Shown one piece after another: positions 23,123 to 36,344 of a DNA stretch of 64,000 bases (position 1 is the first letter of the stretch; each line of letters starts with the position of its first letter). The stretch is taken from contig NW_022985550.1 in the NCBI RefSeq assembly GCF_010093815.1, positions 2,102,055 to 2,166,054 on the forward strand, in the 5' to 3' direction. The DNA comes from Pseudovirgaria hyperparasitica. Taxonomy: Eukaryota > Ascomycota > Dothideomycetes > Acrospermales > Acrospermaceae. The position numbers and the translations under genes are program-made. Under the pieces are notes generated by a model. That model did not search any database. It was not told the DNA's origin and was given only the letters and a program-made list of their open reading frames with translations.

Positions 23123-23476
23123 TTATAGACTTTGGCTTTACCTAATACTATTTACTATATAATACACACTTATACTAGAACTAGAAAGATATAGAGACAG
23201 TAAGAAGATACTAGTCTAGCCTTGTCTATTAGATTCTATAATAATAATAATAATATTAGTAAACTAGGTAGAGTACCACTCTATAGGCGCATGCCTCCTC
23301 TAGTCTAAGCTACTATATAAGAAGAAACCTATAAATAGGAAAAACTCCCTTATATCTATGACTACGCTCTATCTATCCTCTCGTTCTTTATATATATATA
23401 GCCCTAGGGGCTACCTATAGGCCTATAGCCTATATTATAATAGTTTACCCTTAGATAGCACGTATAGATGCGGAGA

Positions 23477-23507
23477 TTATTAGTTAAGGGCTACCCTTAA
23501 CTAATAA
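23477..23507. repeat. 31-bp palindrome, left copy
   Basis: Arms TTATTAGTTAAGGG and CCCTTAACTAATAA around CTA. An identical copy lies at 36314-36344; identity stops at exactly the ends of the palindrome. It borders the 3' end of the minus-strand LINE. It contains no CpA or TpG, so RIP cannot alter it further. Confidence 0.95.
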
Positions 23508-25046
23508 TCGCGGTTCTCCCGGGGTTCTTCCGACGTATACCGGGGTTCTTCTAGTATATATCGGGCTTCTTCCGGTATATATACGCGGGTCTACTAGAAC
23601 TAGGGGAGAGGAAGGTATATAAGCATCTATCGGGCAACGTCCTTAGGGTACTTATTAAGCTATCGCGTAATATTAGAGGTCCTCGTTATACGGACGAGGG
23701 CTTATCTTAGGGTATAGAGGCTAGAGTACGTCGCGAGGTAGTGGCGTATTATACCTCTCTAGCTATAGTCCTCGTACTAGGGAGATATATCTAGAACGCC
23801 TCTCTAGTAGAGATAATATAGAAGACCTATAGCGCCTATTTAGGCTTAGAGGAGTATAGATGCTTAGGCCTTCGTTAGCCCTTTATATATCTATTTACTT
23901 AGTTCCTTCTAAGGCCCTCGGATCTATTCTAGATATCTATTCTATTAGGAGGCCCACTAGGCTTTAAGTATCTCCCTCTATTTATCCTAGATCTATAACC
24001 GTATAACGCGGCTAAGCTTCTTAGGGCTCTATTAGCTTAGGACGGCATCTAGATTATTTTAAACCTTCTACGCGGTCTAGCTCGAGTCCGCCTCTATATA
24101 GTATTTATATTATACTTAAGTTCGTTCTATAGTAGGGAGGGCCTAGTAATATACGTAGATATATATACGTAGTACGGCGAAGGTATATACCCTATCTTCT
24201 CTACGTTCTTATACTTATTATTTAGTAAAGTATATAAGTCTCTATATCTAGTAGAAGTTCTATATACTTATTACGTTTATCTCGCGTTAGAGGAGCGTTA
24301 TATTAGTAGCTTTATATATACTAGAGATAAGGCGGAGTATATAGTTTTATATAGACTTAAGCTTTACTCGCTAAGCTTATATAAGGGCTATATACTAGTA
24401 CTTATATCCGTATATAAAGGCCGGGCGTACTAGGGAGACGTATAGCTATCTCGCCTTATCCCGGGCTATTCCCTACGTAGATACCGTAATCCGGCGTATA
24501 GCAGTTTCTACCTAGAGGGCTCTAGAGACGGCGTGTGCTACCTATAGTCCCTATTTTAGCTTATTATCGATTATAACGCCGAGTGCGCGTATACTCTATA
24601 CTAGTAGTTCTATAAAGGCGTCGATTTAGGGGTAACGTGCCCCCTCTCTAGTAGTCTATCCTCTATAGCGGTTAATAAAGTATATAAGCTAGTATTTTTT
24701 AGGTGTGAATTTTACTCCGTGGCGCTTTACCTACTAGACGTATTTCTCGTGGTCTCGTTCGAGTCGTATATATATTCTACTAGTACTACTATTGACCGCG
24801 AGAAGGTATATATCGTCCGCGTATCTAACTACCTCTATATATTCTATTCTCTAAAGGAGGTCTACTATAAAGAAGAGGAAGAGGATCGGGGAGATAGTAC
24901 TCCCTTACGGGATGCTATATACTATCTCCTTATATTCGCTTCGGTATCCGGGGATATATATTTAAGTAGTTCTTTACGCGAGGAAGGACTATATAAATTA
25001 TATAATCTACTTAGGTATTCGCCTTATCCGGAGGTTATGGATAAGT
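23508..25046 (-). mobile_element. LINE, 3' part (RT core to tail)
   Basis: The 3' portion of a non-LTR retrotransposon read on the minus strand. The reverse transcriptase active site appears as VVRYADDIYLL with YADD encoded at 24823-24812. Downstream (lower coordinates) would be the thumb and any RNase H domain, too mutated to confirm. Near the end are three 21-base tandem units (23519-23581). The sequence is split from its 5' part by the Gypsy insertion at 25047-25051. RIP stops are frequent; inactive. The clade is probably Tad1/I-like, judged from fungal host range and layout rather than from an alignment. Confidence 0.8.
23519..23581. repeat. Three 21-bp tandem units at LINE tail
   Basis: Three adjacent 21-base copies share the core CGGGGTTCTTC followed by a TATA-rich half. 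They end about ten bases from the palindrome, where the LINE 3' terminus is expected. Simple tandem tails are typical of LINE 3' ends. Confidence 0.8.
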
Positions 25047-25051
25047 CTTAT
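25047..25051. repeat. Target-site duplication, left (CTTAT)
   Basis: CTTAT directly precedes the left LTR and recurs directly after the right LTR at 33095-33099, the 5-base duplication expected for Ty3/Gypsy integration. Confidence 0.85.
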
Positions 25052-25289
25052 TATTAGGACGGGAACTACAACGGACCTATATAGACTATTCTAATCCATG
25101 CAGCCACGTAGTGGCCAGAGCTAGGTTAAGTTAGCTAAGTTAAGCGAGGTCACTATATAAGTGGACCGTATAAACCGATTCCTACTCGTTAGGAATTAAC
25201 CTCGTATAAGAGTAAGATTACTCTATAAATATATTCCTATATCTCTCTATAAACTATTAGACTACTATCCCACGTCTTTACTCTTTATA
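25052..25289 (+). repeat. Gypsy left LTR
   Basis: 238 bases, beginning TATTAGGACGGG and ending CTCTTTATA. It aligns without gaps to the right LTR. The terminal TA...TA in place of the usual TG...CA is what RIP would produce. Confidence 0.92.
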
Positions 25290-28200
25290 TTTTAATTCCT
25301 CTCTATATAGCACGATGGTAGCTTATAGAGATAGCTCCTACTACGCGCTATAATACCCGTGGCACTACCTTATATAAGAGACTCTCTCTAAATCTAAACG
25401 AAGAGAATAGTCTCTCTACGACCACCTCTACTAATAAGCACACTCTATAGGCTATCGTACTAATAACTAGTATAGTATTCCGTATAACTGTGGAAGATTA
25501 CCTAGATAATAAGGAAGGAGTCCATTATACTCCATCGCGGTCTAGTTTATACTATACTAGACCTATCCTTACTATAAGACTAGACCCTATTAACGTTAAT
25601 GAATTAATTCGTTAGAACCGACTAACGTTAACCACGCCTTATAATAACGTGTATACTAAGCTACACGTAGAGAGGTAGCGTTAGGCTTAGCTCGAGTAGT
25701 AACTTCGCGAACTTAATAAAGCGTAAGGATGAACCGCTAGACTCGAAGCCATACTACGCGCTTTAGTGCTAGTAGTAACTAATCTATACTAATATAGATT
25801 AACTTAAGCCGAAATAGTCTAACTAAGTCTATTACTATCCTAGTTACCTCGGCCTAAGAAACTACCTTACTTCGATGGTAAAACTAGGAGGAGCTTTTAC
25901 GAATAGGCTTACTAGTATAGCCGATTCTTCCACCTATTCACGAATAATAGTAATAAGATTAGGTTCGTATAGAACTATCTAGATCTAACGCTATCTGAAC
26001 GTTAGATAGTATATCGAATTAAACACCCTAAGGATATATATAACTAGGACACGTTCACCGAATTCCTTCTTTAATACTTCGGCGATAGAGCCGAGCGACG
26101 CGAATAGGCTTAGAGCTATATCTTTAAGACTTAATAGTAAGAGAGATAATCCCCGTTATAACTCCTTAAATACCTCCGACCTCTTTAGAGAGAAGCCGAG
26201 GAAGATTATATAGTTCGATAATATAACGACTTTAAAAGGTCTCTTAACCCGAGCGTAAAGAAACGTATTAACCTTATAACGTCTATCTCTACTAACCTTT
26301 AGGCACTCGCGAATCTTATAGAACGACATTAGCGTATAATAAATAACTAACGTTGTATAGACGCACGACTATCCCTATTAATCTAATCCGATATAAAATC
26401 GTCTAAAGAGGACCGGTTTAGTAATAGATCACGCGGAACACCTCGTGGGCGCTACTACTCTACGAACTCGAGAAGACGAGGCCCGTACCGCGGATCTTTC
26501 TACTAGTCGATATATCGAGACGCGAGAAACGACTTATATAAATAACCTAAAGTTACCTACTACACCTATAGTAGAATAGGCTATATAGTACCCGAGTACC
26601 GCTTAGGGAAACCACTAAATACTAATATAGATACTAAGTTAGTCATATACTATAAGTACTAGTAGCTAGGATATATCGCGCCTAACTACCTAGTACACGA
26701 TATAAAAAACTAACTATCTATAAGGAACCCTTGCGACTTATAGACGTAACCGAAATAGAGGAATAACTAGCTAACTAGTATATCGAACTATAGGCTAGGC
26801 CTATTAAGGTCCCTTATAGATAATATTAGACTATAATACTCGATAGCGGTTTAGCTACTAACGTTATATCGACTTAATAAGCACGAGAACTTAACGTCGA
26901 TATTTAAGTACTAATAGATGCTACCTTCTATGGTATCGACGGTCCTATTAAATCGTAGGGTACCTATACTATTAAATACGGTATCTAGGATAGCGGGGGG
27001 AAGTAGAAACCCTACTACTTAACCTTTATCGTGGTAGATAGTCCCTTTAATATGATCCTCGGTATACCGTAGCTCGAAAAATATAACCCGAAACTAGACT
27101 TTATCTAGAAAATAGCTAGCTGGCGCATATACTTACTATAATAGAACCTAGTATAGCTAGTCGACGACGAATAATTCTAGAAGAACTACGAAAAGGTAAT
27201 CTCCGCTATCTACGTCCTCTTACTTACTTAAAATAGAGAGCTTAGTATTAAAGTAGACGAAAACCTACTATATTAGTATAAAATATACTAATATATCGCG
27301 TTAGTAATCGACTCGTCCAAATTACCTTAATACTAATCTACCGACCTTACTATTAACCTCGAAGATAGTTAATAACCCCTATACGGACCCATCTACCCTC
27401 TATTAGAACCCGAGCTATAGGTCCTCCGAGAATATATCGAAAAGAACCTTACATAAGGATAGATTAGGCCTAGTATATCTCTAGCCGGAGCTCTAATCCT
27501 CTTTATAAAGAAGAAGGATAGGAGTCTCCGTCTATATATCGACTACTATAGCCTAAATAATATTACGCGAAAGAATCGTTACCTACTACCTCTTATCTCC
27601 GAGTCTATTAATAGACTAGGGCGTATAAAGATCTTTACTAAGCTCGATCTACGCGACGTCTACTACCGCCTACGTATTAAGAAGGGCGATAAGTAGAAAA
27701 CGGCGTTTAGGACCCGTTATAGATACTTTAAGTATATAGTAGTCCCTTTTAGACTAACTAATATACTAGAAACCTTCTAAGCGTATATTAATAACGCGCT
27801 AGTAGGTCTACTCGATATGACGTGTATCGTATACCTTAATAATATCCTTATCTTCTCTAATAATAAAGAAGAACATATCTAGCACGTACGCGTAGTCCTA
27901 GATAGGCTAGAAAAATATAAGCTATATATTAAGCTATCTAAATGCGAGTTCCACTAGGACTATATTAACTTCCTTAGCTTCGTTATTACTAATTAAGGTA
28001 TAACCATAGAAAGGGATAGGGTCGCTACTATTATAGACTAGCCTAAACTAAAATCGGTTCGAGACATACGTATCTTTATTAGATTTACTAATTACTACTA
28101 AAAATTCGTTAAGTATTTCTCCTGGCTAGTAGTACCGCTTAACGCGCGTACTACTACCATAGATTCGTCTATTACGGTCCGCGGTAGATAGAAATAGTAT

Positions 28201-31200
28201 AATATTAAATCGTAGCCTATAGAATTATCAGAAGGCGAAAGGGCCTCCTTCGAGAAAATTAAAGAGGCATTTATAACTACCCTATTACTAGTGTACTTTA
28301 ACCCGACTAAACCTATCCACGTTAAAACCGACGCGTTAGGATTTATAATCTTAGGTATTCTCTCCTAGCCTAGACTAACTAAGTCTAAAAAGGTCTAATA
28401 GTATCTAGTTACGTTCTTCTTACGTAAAATAGTCGATATTAAGACTAGATATACTATCTATAACTAAGAGCTACTAGTAATAGTAGAGTCGTTTAAATAG
28501 TAGCGATATTATCTTAAAGATGCCATGTATAACGTTGAGTTACTAACTAATTACTATAACTTAAAGGGGTTTATAAGCACGACGGTTTTAAACCGTTAAT
28601 AGGTCTAATAGGCTAAGTAGCTTGCGAACTTTCACTTTATAATCTACCATCGACCTAGAAGTATAAACCTAGCTAATAGAATATTAAGAAGACCTAACTA
28701 TAAAGAAGGCGCCTAGGATTATAGTAGCTATAGGGTCCTAGAGTAGCTATAGGCCTAACTCTTAAGGACGAGGTTAGATTTTAAGTTATTAGGCGATTAG
28801 CGAGATGCTAACGTTAATACCGGTAATCGAATCTCTAAGACCGAAGCTAGTAACTAAAGACGCGGTACTAAAGTCCCTAGTAGACCGTTTATTAGCGCTA
28901 TCGGGAAGGGCGATAATACCCGGCGTGAATATCTAATTAACCTCGCCTAGTTAATTATAGATCTATAGAAGATAGACCCGATAGTTTTAAAGTTACGTAA
29001 AATATAATAAGATAGATTATTACGGACTAAAGTAGACTATAAGTAGACCTTCGTGGACGGCTTACTTTACTATAATAGAAAGTACTATATACTAATAGGT
29101 AACGCGCGATTTAACGTAGTTAGCTAATACCATAACGCTAACCTAGTAGGATACTTTAGGTATATACGTACCCTAAGCTTAATTCATTAGTACTATTTTT
29201 AGAAAGATATACCTAAGTACGTTAAAGAATAGATAGCTACTTATCCGATTTATTAAAGAACGAAGGCCCCTAGGCACAAGCCATATAGGAATTTATAGCC
29301 TCTTTCAGCCCCCCTCTTTATGTAGGAAGACGTTACTATAGACTTTATAGTTAACTTACCTCTAAGCGAGATACTTAGAATAAGTTATAATTCTATTCTT
29401 ATTATCGTGGATAGACTTATAAAGATATCTAGGTATATCCTAGTGTGGAAGACGATTACATCTAAAGAACTAGCGTAGGTGTTCTAGAACGAGATTATTA
29501 AGGTCCATAGTATACTAAAAAGGATCGTTACGGACCGAGGAAGTACCTTCACGTCTAAATTCTAGATGTTATTCTATAAAATAGTAAGCATGAATAGAAA
29601 TATATCTATAGTATTTTATCCTTAGACGGATAGCTAGATAGAGTAATAGAACTAGACGCTCGAGGCCTACCTACGCGCATTCTATAATTTTAAGTAGGAC
29701 GACTAGGCCTCCCTACTAAGTATAGTAGAGTTTATATATAATAATAGTTATTATAGTATAATAGGTATTATACCTTTCTAGGCGAACCTCGGACGTAGTC
29801 TAAGGATAGATTTTAAGTCTTAGACGGTCTAATTTAATTAAATAATAGACGTAAACGTCCACGCTTAGGAATTAGCGATTAAAATCTTCGAAACCGTACG
29901 TAACTATCACGCTATAATCTAATAAGTAAACGACTCGTATACGAAGTACTATAATAGGTTAGCTAAGGATTAGACGTACGAGGAGGGCGATAAGGTCCTT
30001 CTTAATATCCGTAATATACGAACGTCGTAAGTAAATAAGAAGCTCGATTATAAAATGGCTAGTCCCTTCCGAATCAAACGTCGTATCGGTATAAGAGTCT
30101 ACGAGCTCGACTTAGGAAGTAACATAAGAATCTATAATATATTCCACGTCTTACTACTTAAAAGATTTCGACCTAACGTATATAGCCGCACGAACGTATA
30201 GTTATACTCTATTATACCCTAAGATAGACTAGACGTGTTTGAAGTAGACTATATTATCGAACATAGGATCGATAAAGACGGTGTTTAGAAATATAGAATC
30301 CGTTAGAAGGACTATACTAAGGATAAGAATACCTAGGAACCAGCGGTATATATCTTAAGTTCTATAATAGCTACGTATAAGTAAAAGATATAGAATAGCG
30401 TATTATTAATATAAGTATAGCGACGTCGCGGTCGTCGTAAAAAGAAGAAGAATACCATAGAGAACGAAGTACTAAACTAGGAAATCCAGACGCGCACTAG
30501 GAAAACTCTATATAGTAGCCCCATAATTTAAGCATCGTATGGTTACTAGACGCGAAGAAAGCGTAAATAACCATTTTAGGAACGCGACGCGATATACTAT
30601 AATAGAATAATATAGAAGAGTCTAGAATAGACTAATATAGACTATTATATACGAGAAAAACATAGGACTAAGAATCTAAAAAAAGGTACCCTACCATAGA
30701 ATTAAACTCTTAATACGAAATATAAAAGGTTAGAGTACCCGAACTAATAACTACTAGGCCACTAGTTTAGGTACTCTAATGGAATTCATAGAGATAAACT
30801 AATTTATATGCGGTGCCTACACTTAGGTGACTTAAGGAAAATTAGAATATAGAAACCGATAGTTATAAGCTAAGCGAGCGTACACATAATATCGTTAAGT
30901 TAAGAATTAAATTACTAGAAACTAGCCGATAGGTATCTAAACGGTCTAAAAAGGACTAAAATGGATAAAAGCCAGGTAAATAGAGCCGGCGCGCACCACC
31001 TATAGTAGATCCAGAATATATAGAGCTAGGCATAGAACTAATATATAGAGCTAGAACCATAGAGCTACTTCTCTATCTTATTATCCGTCCTAATCTCTAG
31101 TATAGTCCTCTCTAACCGCACGATATGGCGGTAGAGGACGACGACCTTAGCCTCTAGAGTAATAACCCGATCCGTTAGAGCCTAGAGGGAAGAGCCTTAA

Positions 31201-32856
31201 GCGCCGGAGCGTAGCGACTAGGTCTAAAGTTAGCTAACACGATCTAGAATAATCTAGAAGGGAATATATACCCTCTTACGAGGCGACTTAGAGAGAGAAA
31301 TAGTAGACCTCTTATAAGATCCGTTAGTAGCGCGAGACGGACGGGGGGGAATAGAGCGAATCCTCTCTACGGCCTCTATAGCTAGAATAGACTCCCTAGA
31401 ATAGGTAGCCTAGGCGCTAGGGATCTCGCGGCGGCTAGAAAAATTAATGGGTGTTAAAAATAATTAACGTGCTCGTAACTTATACTTTAATAACCTCTAG
31501 GAAGAGCTTATAGCGCTCCCTAAACTCCCTCTATATAGTAGGTAGGCGGCTATAAGGACCCCTAAGGGTCTCGCGGATACGAAGGTCGTTATATATATCT
31601 TATATATATATAGGAACCTAAGAATATATTAGCGCGGACTACTTTAGATCATACTAGATTAAGATAGCCTATTATACTTACCTATAGATAAGTCTTACTA
31701 GTCACGGTATAGCGGCGGTAGCGGGTAGGTAGAGTAAAGATAGGGTATATAGGCCCGTCGCGGTTAGTAGAGTAGTAGCTAATACTAGAGTTAGAGCGAA
31801 AGAGATATTTAGAGCCGGCCGTATAGCCCTTAATGCACTTATAGTATATCGAACCGTAGTTCGCCGTTTTTCTATGGCGTAAACCGCGACCACGTTTAGT
31901 ATCCTCGGCGACCTAGGCCTTATTATTAGTAGGCTAGAGTTTAGAGCGAATATTAAGGTCCTAAAAGGACCTAGAGCGACTAAATCGGTCTATATTGGAC
32001 CGGAAGGAAGAGCGGCGAGACGGCGGCGTGGGTAAGCGCGAGGGCTCGCGATCATCGTCTATGACGAGATCTTCTTTATCCTCTAGAGGAGGTAGAGTAG
32101 ATAGCGTACGCTTTAGAGTGAGAGGAGAACCTATAACTACTTTATCTATAAGTTTAGTACTAGGATTACCTAGATTAGAGCGACTAGTAGCCATATTAGT
32201 GGCAGAGGTAGCAGTAGTAGTAGCCCTAGCTACTCTCTTCTCCGACTTAGAGCGCGCCTTTATACCACCGCGATAGGTAGGCTTCTTAGCCGGCGTGGCC
32301 GGGGAGGAGGCGATGCCTTTAGAGCGAGTCTTACGAGAGGAGGAGGTAGGCTTAGAGATAGGACTAGTATTAGATATCTATATATACACGTTAGCTAGAG
32401 ATCTAAGGAAGGAATATTTATCTACCCTTAACGGCGATTAACGAAGCTAAATTAGTAACCGTAATAACGCGAATAGGTTATATAGGACCGGTTCTAATAA
32501 GAATAGACTACTATAGACCCTTCTAAACCTAAACTAGGGAAGATAGTATATGAATTAACGACTTACCTTAAGAGCGAGGTAGATATACTAGAGAATAAAA
32601 TTAAAGGCGAGCGAAGCTAAATATATGCTCGACTAAAGTAGTAATTATATATCCTAGGTAGTAGCCACGAAGTAAGGGATAAGCGCGTGCATGAACTAAT
32701 AAAAGTAAACTAGAATCTCGAGTTCACCTATATTAAGGATGGTTATAACGTTATAGGAACTTAGTCACGGATATATAGGTATACGATAGATTATAGAGAC
32801 TTAGAATTATATATACTTAAGTACTTTAGGGCGAAGCATAAAAAGAAGAAGGATAT

Positions 32857-33094
32857 TATTAGGACGGGAACCATAACGGACCTATATAGACTATTCTAAT
32901 CCATGTAGCCACGTAGTGGCTAGAGCTGGGTTAAGTTAGCTAAGTTAAGTAAGGTCACTATATAAGTGGACCGCATAAACCGATTCCTACTCGTTAGGAA
33001 TCAACCTCGTATAAGAGTAAGATTACTCTATAAATACATTCCTATGTCTCTCTATGAACTGTTAGACTACTATCCCACGTCTTCACTCTTTATA
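32857..33094 (+). repeat. Gypsy right LTR
   Basis: 238 bases, gap-free match to the left LTR with 14 transitions. Preceded by a purine tract (AAAAAGAAGAAGGA), the expected plus-strand priming site, and followed by the CTTAT duplication. Confidence 0.92.
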
Positions 33095-33099
33095 CTTAT
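33095..33099. repeat. Target-site duplication, right (CTTAT)
   Basis: Matches 25047-25051; marks the right junction of the Gypsy element with the LINE. Confidence 0.85.
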
Positions 33100-36000
33100 A
33101 TAGTTTACCTTATTAAACGCCCCTACTATATCTAGGGAGAGTAGCGTAACGACTCGTCCTTATTTCTATATAGTCTAGATAACCTTAAGGATATATTAAA
33201 TAGCTATAATTAGGGAGCTTTCTACCTTCGCCTTCTGGTTTACTAGGAGAAGGCCGTATACCTATACTACTATACTTATCTTCTTAGTAATCGTAGCTTC
33301 TAGTACCTTACTAAGGTAGAAGAGGAGGGCGATCGGCCTCTATCCCTTCGGCGTGTTTAGGCTCTTCTCTAGTTTTAGGAGTATAACCGTATATATAGTT
33401 TAGAAGCTCTATGGGTAGTATCCTATACGGGCGTATACTTAGAATATATAGCCTATAATTAGTAAGGTCGCCTATATGGTTCTCTTAAGGCATCAATTCG
33501 GAATTCTATCTAGCCCGGGCGCTTTATCGTTCGGGAGTATCTTAATGGCGCTAAGTATATCGTCGTCCGTGATTTCCCTAGGGATACTTATAGTTTCCGG
33601 GTATTCCGTGCCGTTAATATCTAATAGGTCTATAGGTTCTAGGAGAGGGAATATAACCTCTTATAGGATCTCTATTTTCTCGAGGCTTATAGAGTATGTC
33701 TTTTCTTAATATATAAGGGGAGGTATAAGTGGTGTAGGTGTCGGGGAGGCGGTACTTTTAGCCTATTTTACTATATACCATAGTCTAGTAGTATTACGTG
33801 TGTGTCTATCCGTAACTATACGCTACTATTTACGTCGCTTATTACGGAGGACCTTATCTCGTTATCTTCTCGTCTCTCTCTATTTATCCTATACTTTAGG
33901 TATGCGGTTATAGTATACGTATATATATAATCTCCGGACTTCTCGCCTATACTCTCGTACTTAAGGTATACTTTTTAGGTCTAGGGGTCTATATATTTAG
34001 TACGGCACGTGTTTATCTCTTACTCCCTAGTATACCTATAGAAGTATATTTACGGCCTAGTCGATGGCCGGGCCATTAGATATGTCGACTATAGACGGGT
34101 CTAGGATCGTTAATTCTAGGTTCTTTAGGTACTTTTCCTAGTTAGTATCCTTCTATAGCTATCGCCCTCGTTAGTCTTAAGGGGTAGATACGTCTATTAC
34201 GGTCTCTATATATTTATAGTCGGAGTCTATCTATATAAGGCTTAGGCGGTAGTATTAAGTCCTATTATAAATGTGTTTAGTAGCTAGGGTAAGGTCGAGT
34301 ATAGATCCGCCCTTATCTTATTTATATTTTCGCTAGGTAATCTATTCTACTAGTATAAGAAGGTAAAGGAAGTAGTGGTATTAGGTGTATAGTTCTCTAG
34401 CTCGAAGCTCTTCGCGGGTGACGGTTAGTCTATCCTACTAGCTATAATAGAGGTTAAAGTCTTCTAGAAGGATATGTTATCCTAGCTTAGTAGTACCCTT
34501 AAGCATATTATCTACCTAAAGCGATCGGTTCTAATTATATATATTATATATATAGAGGGGTCCGATATTCGTCTAGAGGTGTAGTATTATCTAGAGGTTA
34601 TCCTATTTAGTATATAACTATAATAAGAGTAGGATAGACTTATAGATATGGAAGAGGACTCTCCTCTCCGGTCCTAGGGGGTATATTATATAATATTCTA
34701 GGTGTGTTATTGGTTTGTTCGTCTGGTAGTATTTATATAGCTTCTATATAGTAAGTATTATAGCTCCGGTCTCCTTAAGGAGTATCGCCTGGTTCTTACG
34801 TTTATACTATACGTTTACCTATATAATTAGGAGTATATCTTAGTCTCTTATTAGGTGCTAGGGAATATATAGACCTATATATTTATTCCTCTAAGATGCG
34901 ACTATCCTCATACGGCGGCGGCCTTAGTAATTCCTTAGGGCTATTCTATTATTAGCTTTCTTAGGATGGTTTACTATTCCTAACCGCTTCCTCGTAAGGA
35001 GGTAGTCTATAGTAGTAGTATTATAGTAAAGAGAGGAACGGTAGTAGATCGCATCGTTTATAGCTACCTTACTCCCTTTATCCGGATTAAGTAGATATAT
35101 TTAGTAACCTATTTACGTTTCGCGTACGTAGTCGACTATAACGGGTACTTACTATCGTAGTTAGAGTACTTCGCCGTATCCCTATCTCTCTAGCCCTCTC
35201 CTTATATCCCGTAGAGGCACTCCTAGGTACTATATTCTTATCGATACTACCTATACCTAGTCTTTTAGGAGTACCGCTATGCCGTATACCTATATCTCTA
35301 ATAGTTAAAGCACTATATTATCGCCTATACTCTATCCCATGGTTCCGCTATAAGAAGCTCCCCTTCTACTAGGAATCCCTCTTACGTAATTTAATACGCG
35401 AGGGCGGGGTCCTTAAGCTCTACTATTATAGTAGAGTATACCTTTAATCTAGTTTTAATCCCTTATATATTCTTCTACCATACTCTTACGATCTTAATCC
35501 CTAGGTATTTTCGCTTATTTAACTATTCTATCCGCGTAATATCCTCTTCTCCGATAACCTATCCGCTTACGGGTATAGAGTATACCTATATTAGGTATAT
35601 GGCCGCCCTAATAGAGGCGCCTAGGAAGATACTACTAATCGCGTTCGGATCGCGCGAGATAGTCTACTACACGATATTCGTTATTATGGTAAGTACTACT
35701 CCTTCTAGTATAAGTTTAGTAGTAATAATATTTAACTATATTCCCTTTTATTCGTTAATCTTACTTACTATATCCTTTAGGGATGCTTACTAGACCTATA
35801 CTAGGGTGTCCTTATTCTAGATTATAACGCGTATACTATACGCCGCGTCGCCGGTCCGGGGGGCCCGTAGTATAGCCTCCGGTGTTACTACTATTTATAC
35901 CTATATACTAGGGCGCTTACCTTAAGTAAGTTCCTCCTAGATTCTATATAGGCTAGCCTCTATTCGGTTAAGCCTACCCTCCGGTTCTCCTAGTTATATC

Positions 36001-36313
36001 TTCTTCTCCTCCTCTATAATTCTCTTTAGGTTCCGGATAAGGTCCTAGAATATATATAGGAGGGTCTTCTAGCCCTCTCCGGCTTCCTTCTCTATATATA
36101 CTACCTAGTAGTTAATATAATCTAGAAGGGTTTCCCCTCTTAGGGTCCCCTTTATTCCGTCTATCTATAGCGGCGTGCGCCTTTAGGTATATTCTACGTT
36201 TTAGATAGGTATATAGCTACCCTTAGTAATATCGCTATATAGCCTTTTCTATTATACCGGTGGGGGTATATCCGGTATATACTAGGGTATATCGGTGCCT
36301 AAGGCCACTATAT
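33100..36313 (-). mobile_element. LINE, 5' part (ORF1-like, endonuclease, RT start)
   Basis: The 5' portion of the same non-LTR element on the minus strand. From high to low coordinates: a possible ORF1-like region (about 36.3-35.3 kb), an endonuclease-like region with a DFNLYY motif near 34.45 kb and a segment STLDLTLATKH near 34.3 kb, then the start of reverse transcriptase with RPIALL and LSKVLEATITKKIS near 33.3 kb. Joined to 23508-25046 the LINE is about 4.8 kb, close to a full-length Tad1-type element. Stops are frequent and of the TAG/TAA kind expected from RIP at CAG, CAA and TGG codons. Confidence 0.75.
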
Positions 36314-36344
36314 TTATTAGTTAAGGGCTACCCTTAACTAATAA
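36314..36344. repeat. 31-bp palindrome, right copy
   Basis: Identical to 23477-23507. It lies at the 5' end of the minus-strand LINE, so the two copies bracket it like a long target-site duplication. Confidence 0.95.

Larger units (their letters stand above)
25052..33094 (+). mobile_element. Ty3/Gypsy LTR retrotransposon fossil
   Basis: An 8,043-base element with two 238-base LTRs, a purine-rich tract just before the right LTR and a CTTAT target duplication. Internal parts in order on the plus strand: a gag-like region (roughly 25.5-26.7 kb), protease, reverse transcriptase (about 27.4-28.0 kb), RNase H, and integrase (about 29.1-30.3 kb). The RT before IN order places it in Ty3/Gypsy. About 2.4 kb between the integrase and the right LTR is unexplained. 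It is broken, with many dozens of disabling changes of RIP type throughout. Structurally it looks full length. The two LTRs differ at 14 of 238 positions, all transitions; because RIP causes such changes, this cannot be read as an age, only that it is younger than the LINE it entered. Confidence 0.9.

Noticed and set aside
23477-23507. Telomere-like or Helitron-end hairpin
   Set aside because: The arms do not contain the fungal telomere hexamer TTAGGG and there is no CTRR end or flanking AT dinucleotide pattern typical of Helitrons.
24719-25057. 112-codon plus-strand open frame left of the Gypsy element
   Set aside because: Antisense to the LINE reverse transcriptase; the YADD box reads on the minus strand.
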